A stretch of DNA of 64,000 nt, from assembly GCF_026262505.1 (NCBI RefSeq), contig NC_067207.1:25264082-25328081 (forward strand). The letters run 5' to 3'. A program made the translations under genes and the position numbers. Origin of the DNA: Trichomonas vaginalis G3. Its lineage: Eukaryota; Parabasalia; Trichomonadida; Trichomonadidae. Under the pieces are notes generated by a model. The model ran no database searches. It had not been told where the DNA came from and saw only the letters and a list, made by a program, of their open reading frames with translations. Positions 44,262 through 54,514 of the stretch are shown here, piece by piece. Within the stretch, counting starts at the first letter, position 1, and each line of letters starts with the position of its first letter.

Positions 44262-45494
44262 ATGTACAGAATAGATGTTTCAGATTTTTATGACTTCCAA
44301 GCGTTCAGAAATATGTGTCCATTTCGAGACTATAACAAAGCAGTCGAAAATTTGAAACGTTTAGTCATTTATGTCGACTCTGCCCCAGAATGTTATGTCA
44401 TGAAAGAATGGGATGTTGTCTTTAACAAACCAAGAGCAACAATAGTTTCAGAACAAGAATGTAGACAGAAACTTAAGAAAATAAAAGTCGTACAAGTTGG
44501 CATGAAGATGTTAGATGCTTGGGATATCTTATTGTCAAAGTTAGAAGATTTTTCAGTTCGAGGTATAAAGTTCTATACACCTTCTCCAAACTTCTATTCT
44601 ATCTTCACTGGATATAAATACGAACAAGTAGAATGGAAACACAGTATTATAGAAGCTTGGTTAGACCATGTCAAAGAAATTATATGCAATGGAAACGAAA
44701 AGGTTTATGAGTATATCTTATGTTGGTTTGCAAACATCTTACAACATCCAAGTGCTAAAATGAAACTGCTCTCATTATAATTGGAAACAAGGAACTGGTA
44801 AGAATACTTTTTACAGATATCTTATGCAAACTGTTAGAAGGTTATTCGAACCCTAATATGACAAACTTAGAAAACATCTGTGGCAAGTTTAACTCTTCAA
44901 TTGAGAATATGAAACTTATAGTTTGCAATGAACTTCAAAGTATAGATACAACAAAAGTTTGAAACTCAGATGCTTTGAAGAGTCTTATAACAGACAAAGT
45001 TGGAGTTGTTGAAAGAAAATATAAAGACCAAAAGAGTTTGTGAAAATGTTGCAAACTTCATTATGGTTTCAAACAATGTTGTTCCGATGAAGTTAGAAAG
45101 TTCTGACAGAAGATATGTAGTTGTCAGAACGTCAGATTCTCATATGCAAGATACAGAATATTTTGACGCTTTGTCAGAATGTTTGACATCTGACTTTTAC
45201 AACCACTTGTTCTCATATTTCATGACATTAGATATTTCTAAGTTCAATCCAAGACAAATTCCACATACCGAAGAGAGACAAACATTGTTAGAAGCAAACA
45301 AGAGTGTATATGAACTGTTCATAGATGAAACTGACTTTGTGTCATTAGATGAAAGGTCATTGTACGATTCGTATAAACAATATTGTCAAGAATATGGTTA
45401 TATGGCAGCGTCTAAACGTACATTCTTGGCAAATGTCAAAAGTCTTTTAGATGTTCAGAATGGTGTATATACAAAGAAAAATTTTTCTGAGTAA
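44262..45494 (+). pseudogene. SF3 (D5-like) replicative helicase, broken
   Basis: The region shows the order of an SF3 helicase: an N-terminal domain (YNKAVENLKRLVIYVDS), then a Walker-type nucleotide-binding core near 44,780, a FNSSIENMKLIVCNE-type segment and a NFIMVSNNVVPMKLESSDRR box. The last box is typical of the DUF5906 / virus D5 helicase group. A winged-helix-like C-terminal segment (LYDSYKQYCQEYGYMAAS) follows. Such helicases unwind DNA for replication. The gene is broken a few times. Confidence 0.65.
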
Positions 45495-45529
45495 ATTTTA
45501 AAAAAAATATTTTTTATCCGATAGAAAAG

Positions 45530-45949
45530 ATGACGAAATTCATCTCAGTAAACAAGTACATGACAGAAGTCAAAGATAAGTTAGCTCCATTCACATATTT
45601 GAATGTTTACTTCTACAATTTTGAAAAGTCTACATTTGACAAAATTTGGAACATTGCACCAGTTAAGTTTGCTATTGTGACTAAAAATGGTGCGAAATTT
45701 GAAGACTTAGACATAGAAGGTTTGTTAACAGTCAAAGAAAATTTTGACAGAAAGTTCTCAAAACTCGAAGAAGGTAAAGCATACAAACTTGTTATACCTT
45801 ATGAACCAAAGAAAGCAGACGACTATGAATATTATGAGTCTAAGATAGTTGAAGTTCAAGGTAAATTGGGTAAAAAGATTTTAGAGTCTAAGCCAGTGTT
45901 TACTCCTAAAGAGGAAGAGAACATTGACATTGACCCAGAAATGTTCTAA
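45530..45949 (+). CDS. 139-residue Maverick protein next to the helicase
   Basis: This intact frame starts MTKFISVNKYMTEVKDKLAP and ends with an acidic tail (EEENIDIDPEMF). The acidic C-terminus and beta-type middle (AYKLVIPYEP) resemble single-strand DNA-binding proteins in style; no motif proves it. It lies 36 bases after the helicase gene on the same strand. Confidence 0.55.
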   Translation: MTKFISVNKYMTEVKDKLAPFTYLNVYFYNFEKSTFDKIWNIAPVKFAIVTKNGAKFEDLDIEGLLTVKENFDRKFSKLEEGKAYKLVIPYEPKKADDYEYYESKIVEVQGKLGKKILESKPVFTPKEEENIDIDPEMF

Positions 45950-45969
45950 AAATAAAATTTTATTTTTAC

Positions 45970-46416
45970 ATGTCAAATTTCTTTTTCTCTGGAACTGGTT
46001 CAGGTTCTTTCTTCTCTTCTTCTACTTTCTTTTCTTTCCTTTCTCTCTTCTTCTTCTTTCTGGTGGAGTTATGTCAAATTTCTCAGAACCATATTTATGT
46101 AAAAGTTCTTTGTCCTTTAATAGCTCTTCTATTCTGTTTTCTATTTCATCTTCAAGAACAGCGCATGTGCCTTCTTTGCATTCTAAGAACTTTTGTTGGA
46201 CTTCATCTTTCCAATCGGCGTCATCTCTGTCAACAAGTCTGTCATTGACAAATTTTAAGACTGCTCTTTGTAATGTTTTATGGTTCTTGTCATATTCCCA
46301 GAAACAGAACTTTAGAACAAATTCACCTTTCTTGTTTACACTATGTAAGATTTTATGGTCGACAGATGTTTGCTGTCGAAAAGTTTGTCTCGATATAGAT
46401 AGCGAAATCGCTAGAC
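45970..46416 (-). pseudogene. minus-strand Maverick gene with Lys/Glu/Pro tail, broken
   Basis: The minus strand here reads as a charged protein-like sequence starting MSSDFAIYIETNFS and ending in a Lys/Glu/Pro-rich tail (EEKKEPEPVPEKKKFDM). The plus-strand frames over the same DNA are Phe/Ser-rich shadows. It is broken about once. The function is unknown. It converges with the 45,530 gene and is divergent from the ATPase. Confidence 0.45.
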
Positions 46417-46524
46417 ATTTTCAAAAAGATAAAAATTTTAATTTTTCTAAAAATATGTTAGAAAAAAAGTTTGCTGACATTGACAAGAAATTTGAGAATG
46501 TTTTAAACAAGAAACAAGAGGAAG

Positions 46525-47331
46525 TTGGAAAATGCTCAGATAAAACCCATACATGACAAGTTCTTATTTGCTCAGAATGGTATAACAGGTCTAATTGCAC
46601 CACCTGGGTCGGGTAAGACTTTCACTTATCTTAAAATGGCTGCACAGCAACAAGAACTAGATGAGAAGAACCCATTCTATGAGTTAGTTGTTATTTGTAG
46701 TACTTCTGGTCAATTTGACCAAACCGTCAATTCGTTCAAAGATATTATAAAGAAGTCTAAGTTAGTATGTATAAAAGACTCTGAGTTGTTAGATTGGATA
46801 AAGAAGTACCAAAGAAGAGTTTTGAAGTATAATGCTATAAATGAGTATATAAATTCGAAGTTTAAAGACCCAAATGAGGAAATGCAGAGAATATTAGAGA
46901 AGAAACACTTCAGAAACAAACAGAAAGAGATAGAATACATTTCGAAGAAATTGCAATCTTACGATTGGAAGACTTACCCTCATAGATGTCTTCTTATCTT
47001 AGATGATTTCGCCTCTCATCCTTTGTTAAAGAACAGAGAACAAGATATGTGTCGAATTCTTAAGAAGCTCAGACACTTTAACATCTCAGTTGTCATTTGT
47101 GTACAGACAGCAAAGAGTTTAAGTAAGGATGTAAAGAGAATACTTACTGACATTATACTTTTCCCCGGATTGTCCGAAGACGATTTCATGGAACTTATGA
47201 AAGAGTCCATGGCAGGTAAGTTTGACAGACATGAACTATGGGAGAAGTACAAAGTCATACAAGACCCTCATACTTCTTTCAGAATTCATATCTACGCAAA
47301 CAAAGTTCAAATTGTAAAAAGTCAAGCTTGA
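46525..47331 (+). CDS. FtsK/A32-type DNA-packaging ATPase
   Basis: The protein has a Walker A motif (IAPPGSGKT, near residue 30) and a Walker B motif (CLLILDDF, near residue 160) followed by a typical SVVICVQTAKSL sensor-like stretch. This matches the packaging ATPases of Mavericks and nucleocytoplasmic viruses, which pump DNA into capsids. The region from the Walker motifs to the end is open. The true start is uncertain, because no good ATG with the usual spacer lies at the frame's beginning and the N-terminus may be disturbed. Confidence 0.8.
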   Translation: MENAQIKPIHDKFLFAQNGITGLIAPPGSGKTFTYLKMAAQQQELDEKNPFYELVVICSTSGQFDQTVNSFKDIIKKSKLVCIKDSELLDWIKKYQRRVLKYNAINEYINSKFKDPNEEMQRILEKKHFRNKQKEIEYISKKLQSYDWKTYPHRCLLILDDFASHPLLKNREQDMCRILKKLRHFNISVVICVQTAKSLSKDVKRILTDIILFPGLSEDDFMELMKESMAGKFDRHELWEKYKVIQDPHTSFRIHIYANKVQIVKSQA

Positions 47332-47436
47332 AAAATCTAAGTGTTTAGTCTTAGTAAGTCTGTTGTGGTGCTGGGGCTGTCGGTTCTTCTGGCTTTGGGG
47401 CTGTCGGTTGGTGGTACGTACGGACATTCGTTTGTG

Positions 47437-47756
47437 TCCTGTCGGAAGGAAGAACTTTTCCTGTCGGAAGGAAGAACTTTTCCTGTCGGAAGGAAAATAT
47501 TTTCCTGTCGGAAGGAAAAATTTTTCCTGTAGGAAGGAAAATTTTTTCCTGAAGTTCGACCAAAAAGTTCTCAATTTTCGAAAATTTGAATGTTTTTTGG
47601 TCGGACAACTGGAAAAATTTTTCCTGTAGGAAGGAAATTTTTTTCCTGTAGGAAGGAAAATTTTTTCCTGTAGGAAGGAAAAATTTTTCCTGTAGGAAGG
47701 AAAATTTTTTCCTGTAGGAAGGAAGAGTTCTTCCTGTAGGAAGGAAGGACTCGGAA
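47437..47756. repeat. minisatellite of about 21-bp palindromic units
   Basis: The units are of the form CCTGTAGGAAGGAAAATTTT or CCTGTCGGAAGGAAGAACTT. Each contains TTCC ... GGAA arms, so single strands could fold. The array fills the gap where the rightward ATPase gene and the leftward KilA-N gene converge. Both strands stay open across it because the unit length is close to a multiple of three, giving KFFLPTG or RKIFSCRKE repeat peptides; I do not regard these as genes. Confidence 0.85.
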
Positions 47757-47839
47757 TGCCAGAAGGATTTGACGAGGCAATTTACCTAATTTGAGCTACC
47801 TGAGCCATCTGAAGTCAAGCGTAAAAATAAATGGTTCAT

Positions 47840-48751
47840 TTACTCTACTTGTTTGAAGTTGTCAAAATACTCTGTTATTTTTTCCTTTAACAATGGCAAA
47901 TCTTCTTTGAAGGTAAGAATTGTACAACCTTTCATATCATAGTGTGTTTGAGGTAAAGTATCTTGAACTATTTGTTTCACATCTTCATTTGGGGTCATTG
48001 AAATCGGTAAGTTTTCGCGATAGAACCAATTTCTGTCAGATTTGTAAATCTTAGCAAGGTCGTAAAAGCTTTTGTTGTTTCTTCTGACTAAATGCAACAT
48101 AACCATATCTTTATCTTCTTCATTTTCCATCTCTTCAGTATAAATCATATACTTATAGTTCTTTTCCTTACCTTTTGGTACCGAACGTGGTATTCTTTTC
48201 TGAATGCTTTTGTCTTTTGCTTCAAGCTTGTTTTCCATCTCTTCACGTTCTTGTCTATGAATTTCGTCAAGAAGTCTGTAAATATACCAAGCATAACGAG
48301 GCGAAGCCCACATTGCTACAGCATTTACAAGAAGTCTATGAACATAATATCCTCTCAAACCGTTTGGCAATTTTTCACGATTTTCATAGAGTTTTGGCGA
48401 CTGGGGTTTTTTACCTACTCGCTGTTCTTCACTGTTTTCATAGAGTTTTGGCGACTGCGGTTTTTTACCTACTCGAGTTTTTGCGACTACGAGAAAATCC
48501 GTAGTCGAATTTTCAGCTTCATTTAATAGTTCAATAGTGCTTTGGTTCCTAAACCAGTCTTGTGGTTTCTTAGTATCTGGAGCAAAACATGCTGTCAAAA
48601 TACTTTGCATTTGGTACATATCGTCTTTGACCGAACGAATGAGACGGAGTTGTTTGTTAAACTGAACCCACTCATATTCTTCATTTATAGCTTCATGGAC
48701 TATAACTGTTGTTGTGTTCTCTGTTGTTGACATATCTGTCTTTACATACAA
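47840..48751 (-). CDS. KilA-N domain protein, 303 residues
   Basis: The open frame contains a KilA-N type DNA-binding domain: DWFRNQSTIELLNE (the W-x-R-N pattern) and GYYVHRLLVNAVAMWASPRY (the GxYV ... W-x-SP pattern). KilA-N proteins are common in large DNA viruses and phages. A 14-residue segment, RVGKKPQSPKLYEN, occurs twice in tandem between the two halves of the domain, an insertion by local duplication. The C-terminal half is helical and unknown. The N-terminus MYVKTDM resembles that of the next KilA-N gene. Confidence 0.8.
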   Translation of the reverse strand: MYVKTDMSTTENTTTVIVHEAINEEYEWVQFNKQLRLIRSVKDDMYQMQSILTACFAPDTKKPQDWFRNQSTIELLNEAENSTTDFLVVAKTRVGKKPQSPKLYENSEEQRVGKKPQSPKLYENREKLPNGLRGYYVHRLLVNAVAMWASPRYAWYIYRLLDEIHRQEREEMENKLEAKDKSIQKRIPRSVPKGKEKNYKYMIYTEEMENEEDKDMVMLHLVRRNNKSFYDLAKIYKSDRNWFYRENLPISMTPNEDVKQIVQDTLPQTHYDMKGCTILTFKEDLPLLKEKITEYFDNFKQVE

Positions 48752-48901
48752 AATAAAAAAATAAATAAAAATAAAACTAACTTTATTTTCTGACTTTCAC
48801 AAAAGACCAAAAATAAACGCTTTACATGTATTTTTCAGCAACTTCGTCAAATAATTTTATAGCTTTATCTATCTCATCTACTTCAAACGTTTCTTTACCT
48901 T

Positions 48902-49453
48902 TTATGGAGCACCATACATTTTCTCAAACTTTTCAAGTAGTTCTGTTTCTGCAGCTCTCATATCGTTAACAAACACAACCTTGACTCTATTGACTGTACT
49001 GTCATATCTTTGAGTTATATTATATGTTCTTCCTATCTTATATCTCTTTGTATTGAAGTCCTTCGGTTTCTGAACGATGTAAAGTAAGCCTTCACTGCAA
49101 CGTTCCGTATCGAATGAACCATATGTTATGAAGTTATATCCAACAACTGGGTCTAACCATAACAAAACTATTGGTATAAGACTTTTGTCTATAAGATATG
49201 CTGTAGTTCCATAGAATCTTACCGATATCATAAGCTCAGGATTTCTTGTCAAAATTTTCTGAGTAGAAGCAGTTCTAACCCAGTCGTGGGATGTTTTCTT
49301 TCCAGATAGTGTTAGAATGTCTGACAAAGAATATTTGTTGTATTTCTTTGAGTATCTTACGTTTAAATCACCTATTCTAACCACTTTGGTGTCATTGTCT
49401 ATCTTTCTAACTGTTTCAAACTCAATGTTTGTCATATATGTTCTTACATACAA
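48902..49453 (-). CDS. KilA-N plus T5orf172/GIY-YIG-like protein, 183 residues
   Basis: The N-terminal half resembles KilA-N (DILTLSGKKTSHDWVRTAST, then PIVLLWLDPVVGYNF). The C-terminal half resembles the T5orf172 domain of the GIY-YIG nuclease-like group (LLYIVQKPKDFNTKRYKIGR, then AAETELLEKF). This pairing is usual in giant-virus and phage proteins. It looks whole. There are two possible starts, at 49,453 (MYVRTYM) and 49,435 (MTNIEF). The truncated duplicate is at 1-210. Confidence 0.7.
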   Translation of the reverse strand: MYVRTYMTNIEFETVRKIDNDTKVVRIGDLNVRYSKKYNKYSLSDILTLSGKKTSHDWVRTASTQKILTRNPELMISVRFYGTTAYLIDKSLIPIVLLWLDPVVGYNFITYGSFDTERCSEGLLYIVQKPKDFNTKRYKIGRTYNITQRYDSTVNRVKVVFVNDMRAAETELLEKFEKMYGAP

Positions 49454-49519
49454 GATAAAAAAAATATTTTAAAAAAACTAACTTTATTTTTTCTATCTTA
49501 AGGAAATTCATGATTTTTG

Positions 49520-49980
49520 TTGCTGAATTCAGCAAAAATATATTTTAGGGTAGAAGGTTAGATCTAACCTGTTTTCTAACCTGTTTTCTACCCTCATGAA
49601 TTTTCATGATTTCTTCGTAAATGTTTTGTCAAGACTTCTTCGTACATGTTTTGTCAAGACTTCTTCGTAAATGTTTTGTCAAGACTTCTTCGTAAATGTT
49701 TTGTCAAGACTTCTTCATCGTAATGAGCGTAAATCAGACAAAAATATATTTTAGGTGAAGAGGTGAGATCTAACCTGTTTTTTCACCTAATTTTTCACCC
49801 CAGTTATTTTATAAACGTTTTACATGGTAAACGTTATTTTTGGAATTTTGTGAAAACTCAACGGTTTGACACAAGCCCTAAAAATTATTTTACTCAGAAT
49901 TTTGTTGCTGAATTCAATAAAAATATATTTTAGGGTAGAAGGTTAGATCTAACCTCTTTTCTAACCTCTTTTCTACCCCA
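49520..49980. repeat. GATC-centred palindrome cluster with direct repeats (copy B)
   Basis: There are three modules with GATC at 49,561, 49,767 and 49,946. The one at 49,767 joins a TGA left arm to a TAA right arm and is a mixed form. Four direct copies of the AAGACTTCTTCGTAAATG unit lie between the first and second. No gene is seen. Confidence 0.85.
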
Positions 49981-49986
49981 GTTATT

Positions 49987-50901
49987 TTATAAGCGTTTTA
50001 CATGGTAAACGTTATGAATTCGTGAGACTTTAAACAGTTTTGTAGCTTCTATTTCTTCTTTTAGTACATCGAATGTTTTAACAATGCCGAAAGTTTCTTT
50101 ATACTTCTTCTTGACATCAGATAGAAGGAAATCTTCTGCTGTTGGATAGTTTTTGTTCAGAAATTCTAACATGTTCATTTTATCTTCTGCTGGTTTCTCT
50201 ACTTCTTTCTTTAAGTCTGCATAGTCGTTTCGCATTCTTTCTATCTCTTTGACGGAGTAGTTATATTTCCTCATTGCTGCTTTACATTTTGAACATTGTG
50301 GGTTCATTTTTGCGTTATATTCTGAAACCTTACCTGCTAAAACAACTAAGGCGTCAATGGTTTTCTTTAACTCAAAAGTTGCGGGTTTTATTTGTTCATT
50401 CCATATTTTACATCTTTTATCTTTATCTCTTATCTGCCATACACATTTTGCAACTAACGAAACAAAGTTGTCGTAGGTCTTAAACTCCACCGATTTATAT
50501 ATGTCAGAGATGTTCTTATATACCATGTCGCAATCTTTGTCCATAACTTTATGGTTGCAATGAAAACCAAGGAATTCATAGTTAACCTTTCGTATGAACT
50601 TCTTTATTTCTACTGAGTCAGTTGCTTTGACTTCAATTTCGTCGAATTCAGGAATAGTGAGCTTTTGTTGTTGGATTTCAGGCAATTTGGGTAAATGGTC
50701 AATAATGTCCTGCATTTCATAAAGATACTGTTCATTTGTTTCATCTTTCGCACTACAGTCTAAATTACTTGTTAAAAGTTCTTGCTTTATCTTCTGGATT
50801 TCTGTTTCGAAAGTATATGAAGAAGGAATGAAGCTTTTCATCTCTACTAACATTGAAGTTGGGTTCATGACTAACGAGTTTGGTGCTGTTGTTGCTAACA
50901 T
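49987..50901 (-). CDS. Maverick protein of unknown function, 304 residues
   Basis: This intact frame starts MLATTAPNSLVMNPTSMLVE. It is mostly helical and charged, with a CxxC pair (NPQCSKCKAAM) near residue 205 and other Cys/His residues (FHCNHKVMDKDC) that might bind zinc. The family is not recognised. It is bounded on each side by oppositely oriented blocks of GATC palindromes and thus sits as a separate cassette within the element. Confidence 0.6.
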   Translation of the reverse strand: MLATTAPNSLVMNPTSMLVEMKSFIPSSYTFETEIQKIKQELLTSNLDCSAKDETNEQYLYEMQDIIDHLPKLPEIQQQKLTIPEFDEIEVKATDSVEIKKFIRKVNYEFLGFHCNHKVMDKDCDMVYKNISDIYKSVEFKTYDNFVSLVAKCVWQIRDKDKRCKIWNEQIKPATFELKKTIDALVVLAGKVSEYNAKMNPQCSKCKAAMRKYNYSVKEIERMRNDYADLKKEVEKPAEDKMNMLEFLNKNYPTAEDFLLSDVKKKYKETFGIVKTFDVLKEEIEATKLFKVSRIHNVYHVKRL

Positions 50902-50959
50902 GTTCTTACAATAAAAATAAAAAATATTTTTTTAAAAAAACTAACTTTATTTTTTCTAT

Positions 50960-51298
50960 CTTAAGGAAATTCATGAAAATTCAAGAGGGTAGAAAACAGG
51001 TTAGAAAACAGGTTAGAAAAGAGGTTAGATCTAACCTTCTACCCTAAACATTATTTTTGGGTCCTTTACGAAGAAGTCTTGACAAAACATTTACGAAGAA
51101 GTCATGAAAATTCACGAGGGTAGAAAAGAGGGTAGAAAAGAGGTTAGATCTAACCTTCTACCCTAAATTATATTTTTGGTCATTTACACTCATTACGAAG
51201 AAGTCTTGACAAAACATTCATGAAAATTCATGAAAATTCAAGAGGTTAGAAAAGAGGTGAGAAAAGAGGTGAGATCTCACCTCTTCACCTAAAATATA
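50960..51298. repeat. GATC-centred palindrome cluster, opposite orientation (copy B)
   Basis: There are three modules with GATC at 51,028, 51,147 and 51,273. Two have the TTAGATCTAA core and one has TGAGATCTCA. The orientation of their asymmetrical long arm is opposite to the block at 49,520-49,980. Confidence 0.85.
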
Positions 51299-51302
51299 TT
51301 TT

Positions 51303-52162
51303 TCAATACTTTTTCAGCACTTTTCCGTAGTTATATATGAAAGACAATTCGAGATAAAAGTCATAGTACAATGGAATAATATGTTGCACACCATTTGTTG
51401 TGAACCAAACTTGAAAGTCAGAGAAACTGTTACTAGGTGGTTCGTAGAATTTAGAAGCAAAGTCATAAAAGTCCTTACCAATACATAGAAAACTATTGTT
51501 GCTTGAACTGAAACTTGCATGACACATAACATTTTGAGGGTCAAACACGTTTCTATAAACTGTCAAATCTGCTGGTGGAAGTATAAATTTAAATGGACCA
51601 TCTGGTGGTAATGGTTCGTTCTGGTTTAGTAACCGAAGAAATTGTGCCCAAGAACGTTTGTCTACTTCCCAAAATAAAAACTCTGTATCTCTTGGAGGGT
51701 TAATTTCAATCTTTTGAAATGAAACGGTGGAGTTCATCTTGTCATATTCTAGTTTCAGATAGTATGTTCCATTTAGTAAAGAGTCGTATTTTTCTTGAAA
51801 TTCCCAATAATATTTGTTCATTTGAGTTTGAAAGTCATTTAGAGTTTTCTCAAGACTTTCGTCTGAACGAACTGTAAAGATTCTCATTTCGGCAAATTTG
51901 TCTATTAGACCATCAGAACCTTTATACTGCCCATGAAAATATACTACGAACATAAACGCGTTAGTTCTATTTGAAAACAAAACTCTTTAAAATCCTATTG
52001 CCTTTGCATCTGAAGGACTTTGAAGCCAACGAATTGGATAGTCAAACCTGTATACTCGGGATGAAATTTCTTCATCTGAAATAGTCCTACCAGCATTTGT
52101 AAAGATATAGTCTAACGTTTTGTATCTGCTACTTTTGTTCTTTGTTTTTCAACCTGAAGCAT
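51303..52162 (-). pseudogene. Maverick structural-type protein (paralogue of the 58,088 gene), broken
   Basis: It shares the C-terminal pattern SDFQVWFTT ... IIPLYY ... LSFIYNY and the SFLCIGKDFY segment with the protein at 58,088-58,936. The family is unknown. The large C-terminal part is open; the start-proximal part is broken about once or twice. It reads in tandem with the polymerase gene, whose stop lies 25 bases upstream. Confidence 0.5.
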
Positions 52163-52187
52163 TTAATATATGTAAAAATATATTGTT

Positions 52188-54482
52188 TTAAAATGGTATG
52201 CCATATAGCTTCTTGAATTTGTTAAGAAGTATTTGAACGTATTTTCCATCTGTATCTCTAGTGTTTACATAAGCAAACTCAGCGTACAGTTCAAATAAAA
52301 TTTAAAATGTCACTTTTTTGAAAAACGTTTTTACTTCATGCAATGTTTTATTTCTGTGCCGTCTTCAAGTATGCCCCAGTACTTACGCTTGAGAGGACAT
52401 GAACTTCGGAAAATACCTTATCTAGCTTAAAACAGCCCATCTTTTCACCGACCATTCCCATTTCAATGAGTTTGTTATAGCCTTCTTCGTTCGTCATGAG
52501 TGCGTCAATGTTCTCATAGTAAACCACAACTTTCGATTTGACTTCGGAGAAGAATTTGTTGTAGTTGTCAAGTACTGCCTTTGCGAACTGAGGGTAAGAC
52601 CAATGTTCGACAATAGGTTTTAATGTGGTTACTAAGCCATTTTGACCTTGAGTGAATTCGTACTTCAAAACAAAAGGAGAAAACCTTTCAACAAAGTTGT
52701 CGACCTTCTCATAATGTTTACTCTTCATCTCTTGAGGTTTCTTAATGGAATATCCCCATGTCGAATTCATAAGCAATTTGAGTGTCATTGCAAGTTTGGG
52801 GTTTGAAGCTTTCCTAATATCATACAGTTGTTGTATGACTTTTCCAACTGTATAGTTCCTTCCCGGGAACTCACCATCTTCGTTTGGAATTCCAGTCGGA
52901 ATATATTGGACAAACCTCATGTATGCAGCGTTAAGGTCGACATAGTATATCTTTTCGTTTGAGTCGAACTTGTCGCAACCAATTGGTCCAGTTTGTGGAA
53001 ATTCAAGTGAGTCTCTTATCTTCTGAGAAACTTCTCCTGTTATCTCATAAACATCGTCGAAGCAACCTGTTTCATATAAAACCTTCTGACCTAACTCAGA
53101 AGCTCTCCAATACAATTTGACGTCAATTGGATGTCTCAATGGAAGTTTGTTTATAGCATCTTGAAGTTCTTGCAACCTCATTGGAAGTTCTTCTGGTTCA
53201 GGTTGGTATCCGAACAATCCAACTCCTTGTGGAATTGTGTACTTCTTTTGTACTAGAACTTTGTCTGGAACAACTTTTGGTCTTGCTAACAGTGAAAAGT
53301 TTGTTTCGTCTTTTGGTACAAAAGTTTCTGTCAGCTTGTCATCTGGAATTGGTTCCAACAAACCTTTCTCGAAAAGAATGTTTACAGCTCTGACAATGTT
53401 GCACTTGCCTTTTCCGAACAATGGGTTTGTAAGACTTTCGTTCAACATGAAGTGGTTGTGGACAATTACAATCTTCAACCATGGTAAATTGAACTCAACA
53501 ACATAGTCGTCATGTGAAGAACCTTTAGCTGTAGGTATGTTGACTCGGATATTGACATTTGCCAACGGTGCAATTTTTGCCAATTGACCTCTGAGAATGT
53601 ACCTTGTCTTCACACATGACTCAAGATACTTCATCTTCTCTTCTGTAACAAGACCAGAGTTCCTGAGACATGTAAGAATGCAAGGTTCATTGACAATTGT
53701 TTCAATTGAATTGTAAATTCCATACCTTGTCAAGTCAATGTCAGACTTATTTATGAAGGGAAGTATCCAGCATGTTGTCTGACTGCTTGAGGGTTAGGTT
53801 GGTACCATTCGAACTTGACACTTGCAATTCCTTCAATTGCATTCAAAATGTCTGAGTCGGAGTCAACCATTTGTTCTCTCTTTGTAGTCTTGAAAGCGTC
53901 AAGAAGCATTGCAGCTGTTGTGACATTGCCATGTGCATAGTAAATGTGACCATCCAAATCTGTTATGGTCAATCTGAGATTGTATCCTTTCTTATTTCCA
54001 TCTTGTATGGCAGCAAGTACTCCCATGAAGCCTTCTTTGTTCTTTCCTTCGTCAAAGTTTACTGTAAAGGTTCGACCAGAAGTAATTTGACTTCTAACTT
54101 CACGATACTTCTCATATGCATATCTTGTTCTTTCCATGGGAGCATGACCATCCTCTGCACTACCTTTTTTCCTTCTCAAAGGATGCAATTGTTCGTCATG
54201 TTTCCAGTAGAATCTGGCAAAGCCGTCGTGTCCTTCAACTTGAGGTTCACTAACATCGAAAGGCATGTCCATAAGACGTTCTTCTTCTAACCTCTCTAGT
54301 CTGTTTGGATAATTGGCACGTGCTGTTTCCAAATCCATTTCGTAGCGAAGACCAGCCAGTTTGTCATAGACTTTTATGGGTCTTCCCTTCCTATATTTAA
54401 ACTTCTTCGAAACTCTCCAACCATATCTTTGCAACTCTGCTTTTATTCTAGCAGATTTTCTATCCATTCTATATGGGGGCAT
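52188..54482 (-). pseudogene. protein-primed family B DNA polymerase (Maverick copy B)
   Basis: The gene begins MPPYRMDRKSARIKAELQRY at 54,482 and spans about 765 codons, usual for Maverick polymerases. Motif A type DLNAAYM lies near 52,930, motif B type NSTWGYSIKK near 52,755 and motif C type ENIDALMT near 52,510. Between A and B the TPR-2-like region expected for protein-primed enzymes may lie. The enzyme would replicate the linear element from a terminal protein. The copy is broken about two or three times. Confidence 0.85.
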
Positions 54483-54514
54483 TTTTATAAAAATAAAAAA
54501 ATATATTTTTTTCT

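Noticed and set aside
45924-46556. 210-residue plus-strand frame rich in Phe, Ser and Leu.
   Set aside because: It mostly mirrors the charged minus-strand gene at 45,970-46,416; only its last part touches the start region of the ATPase.
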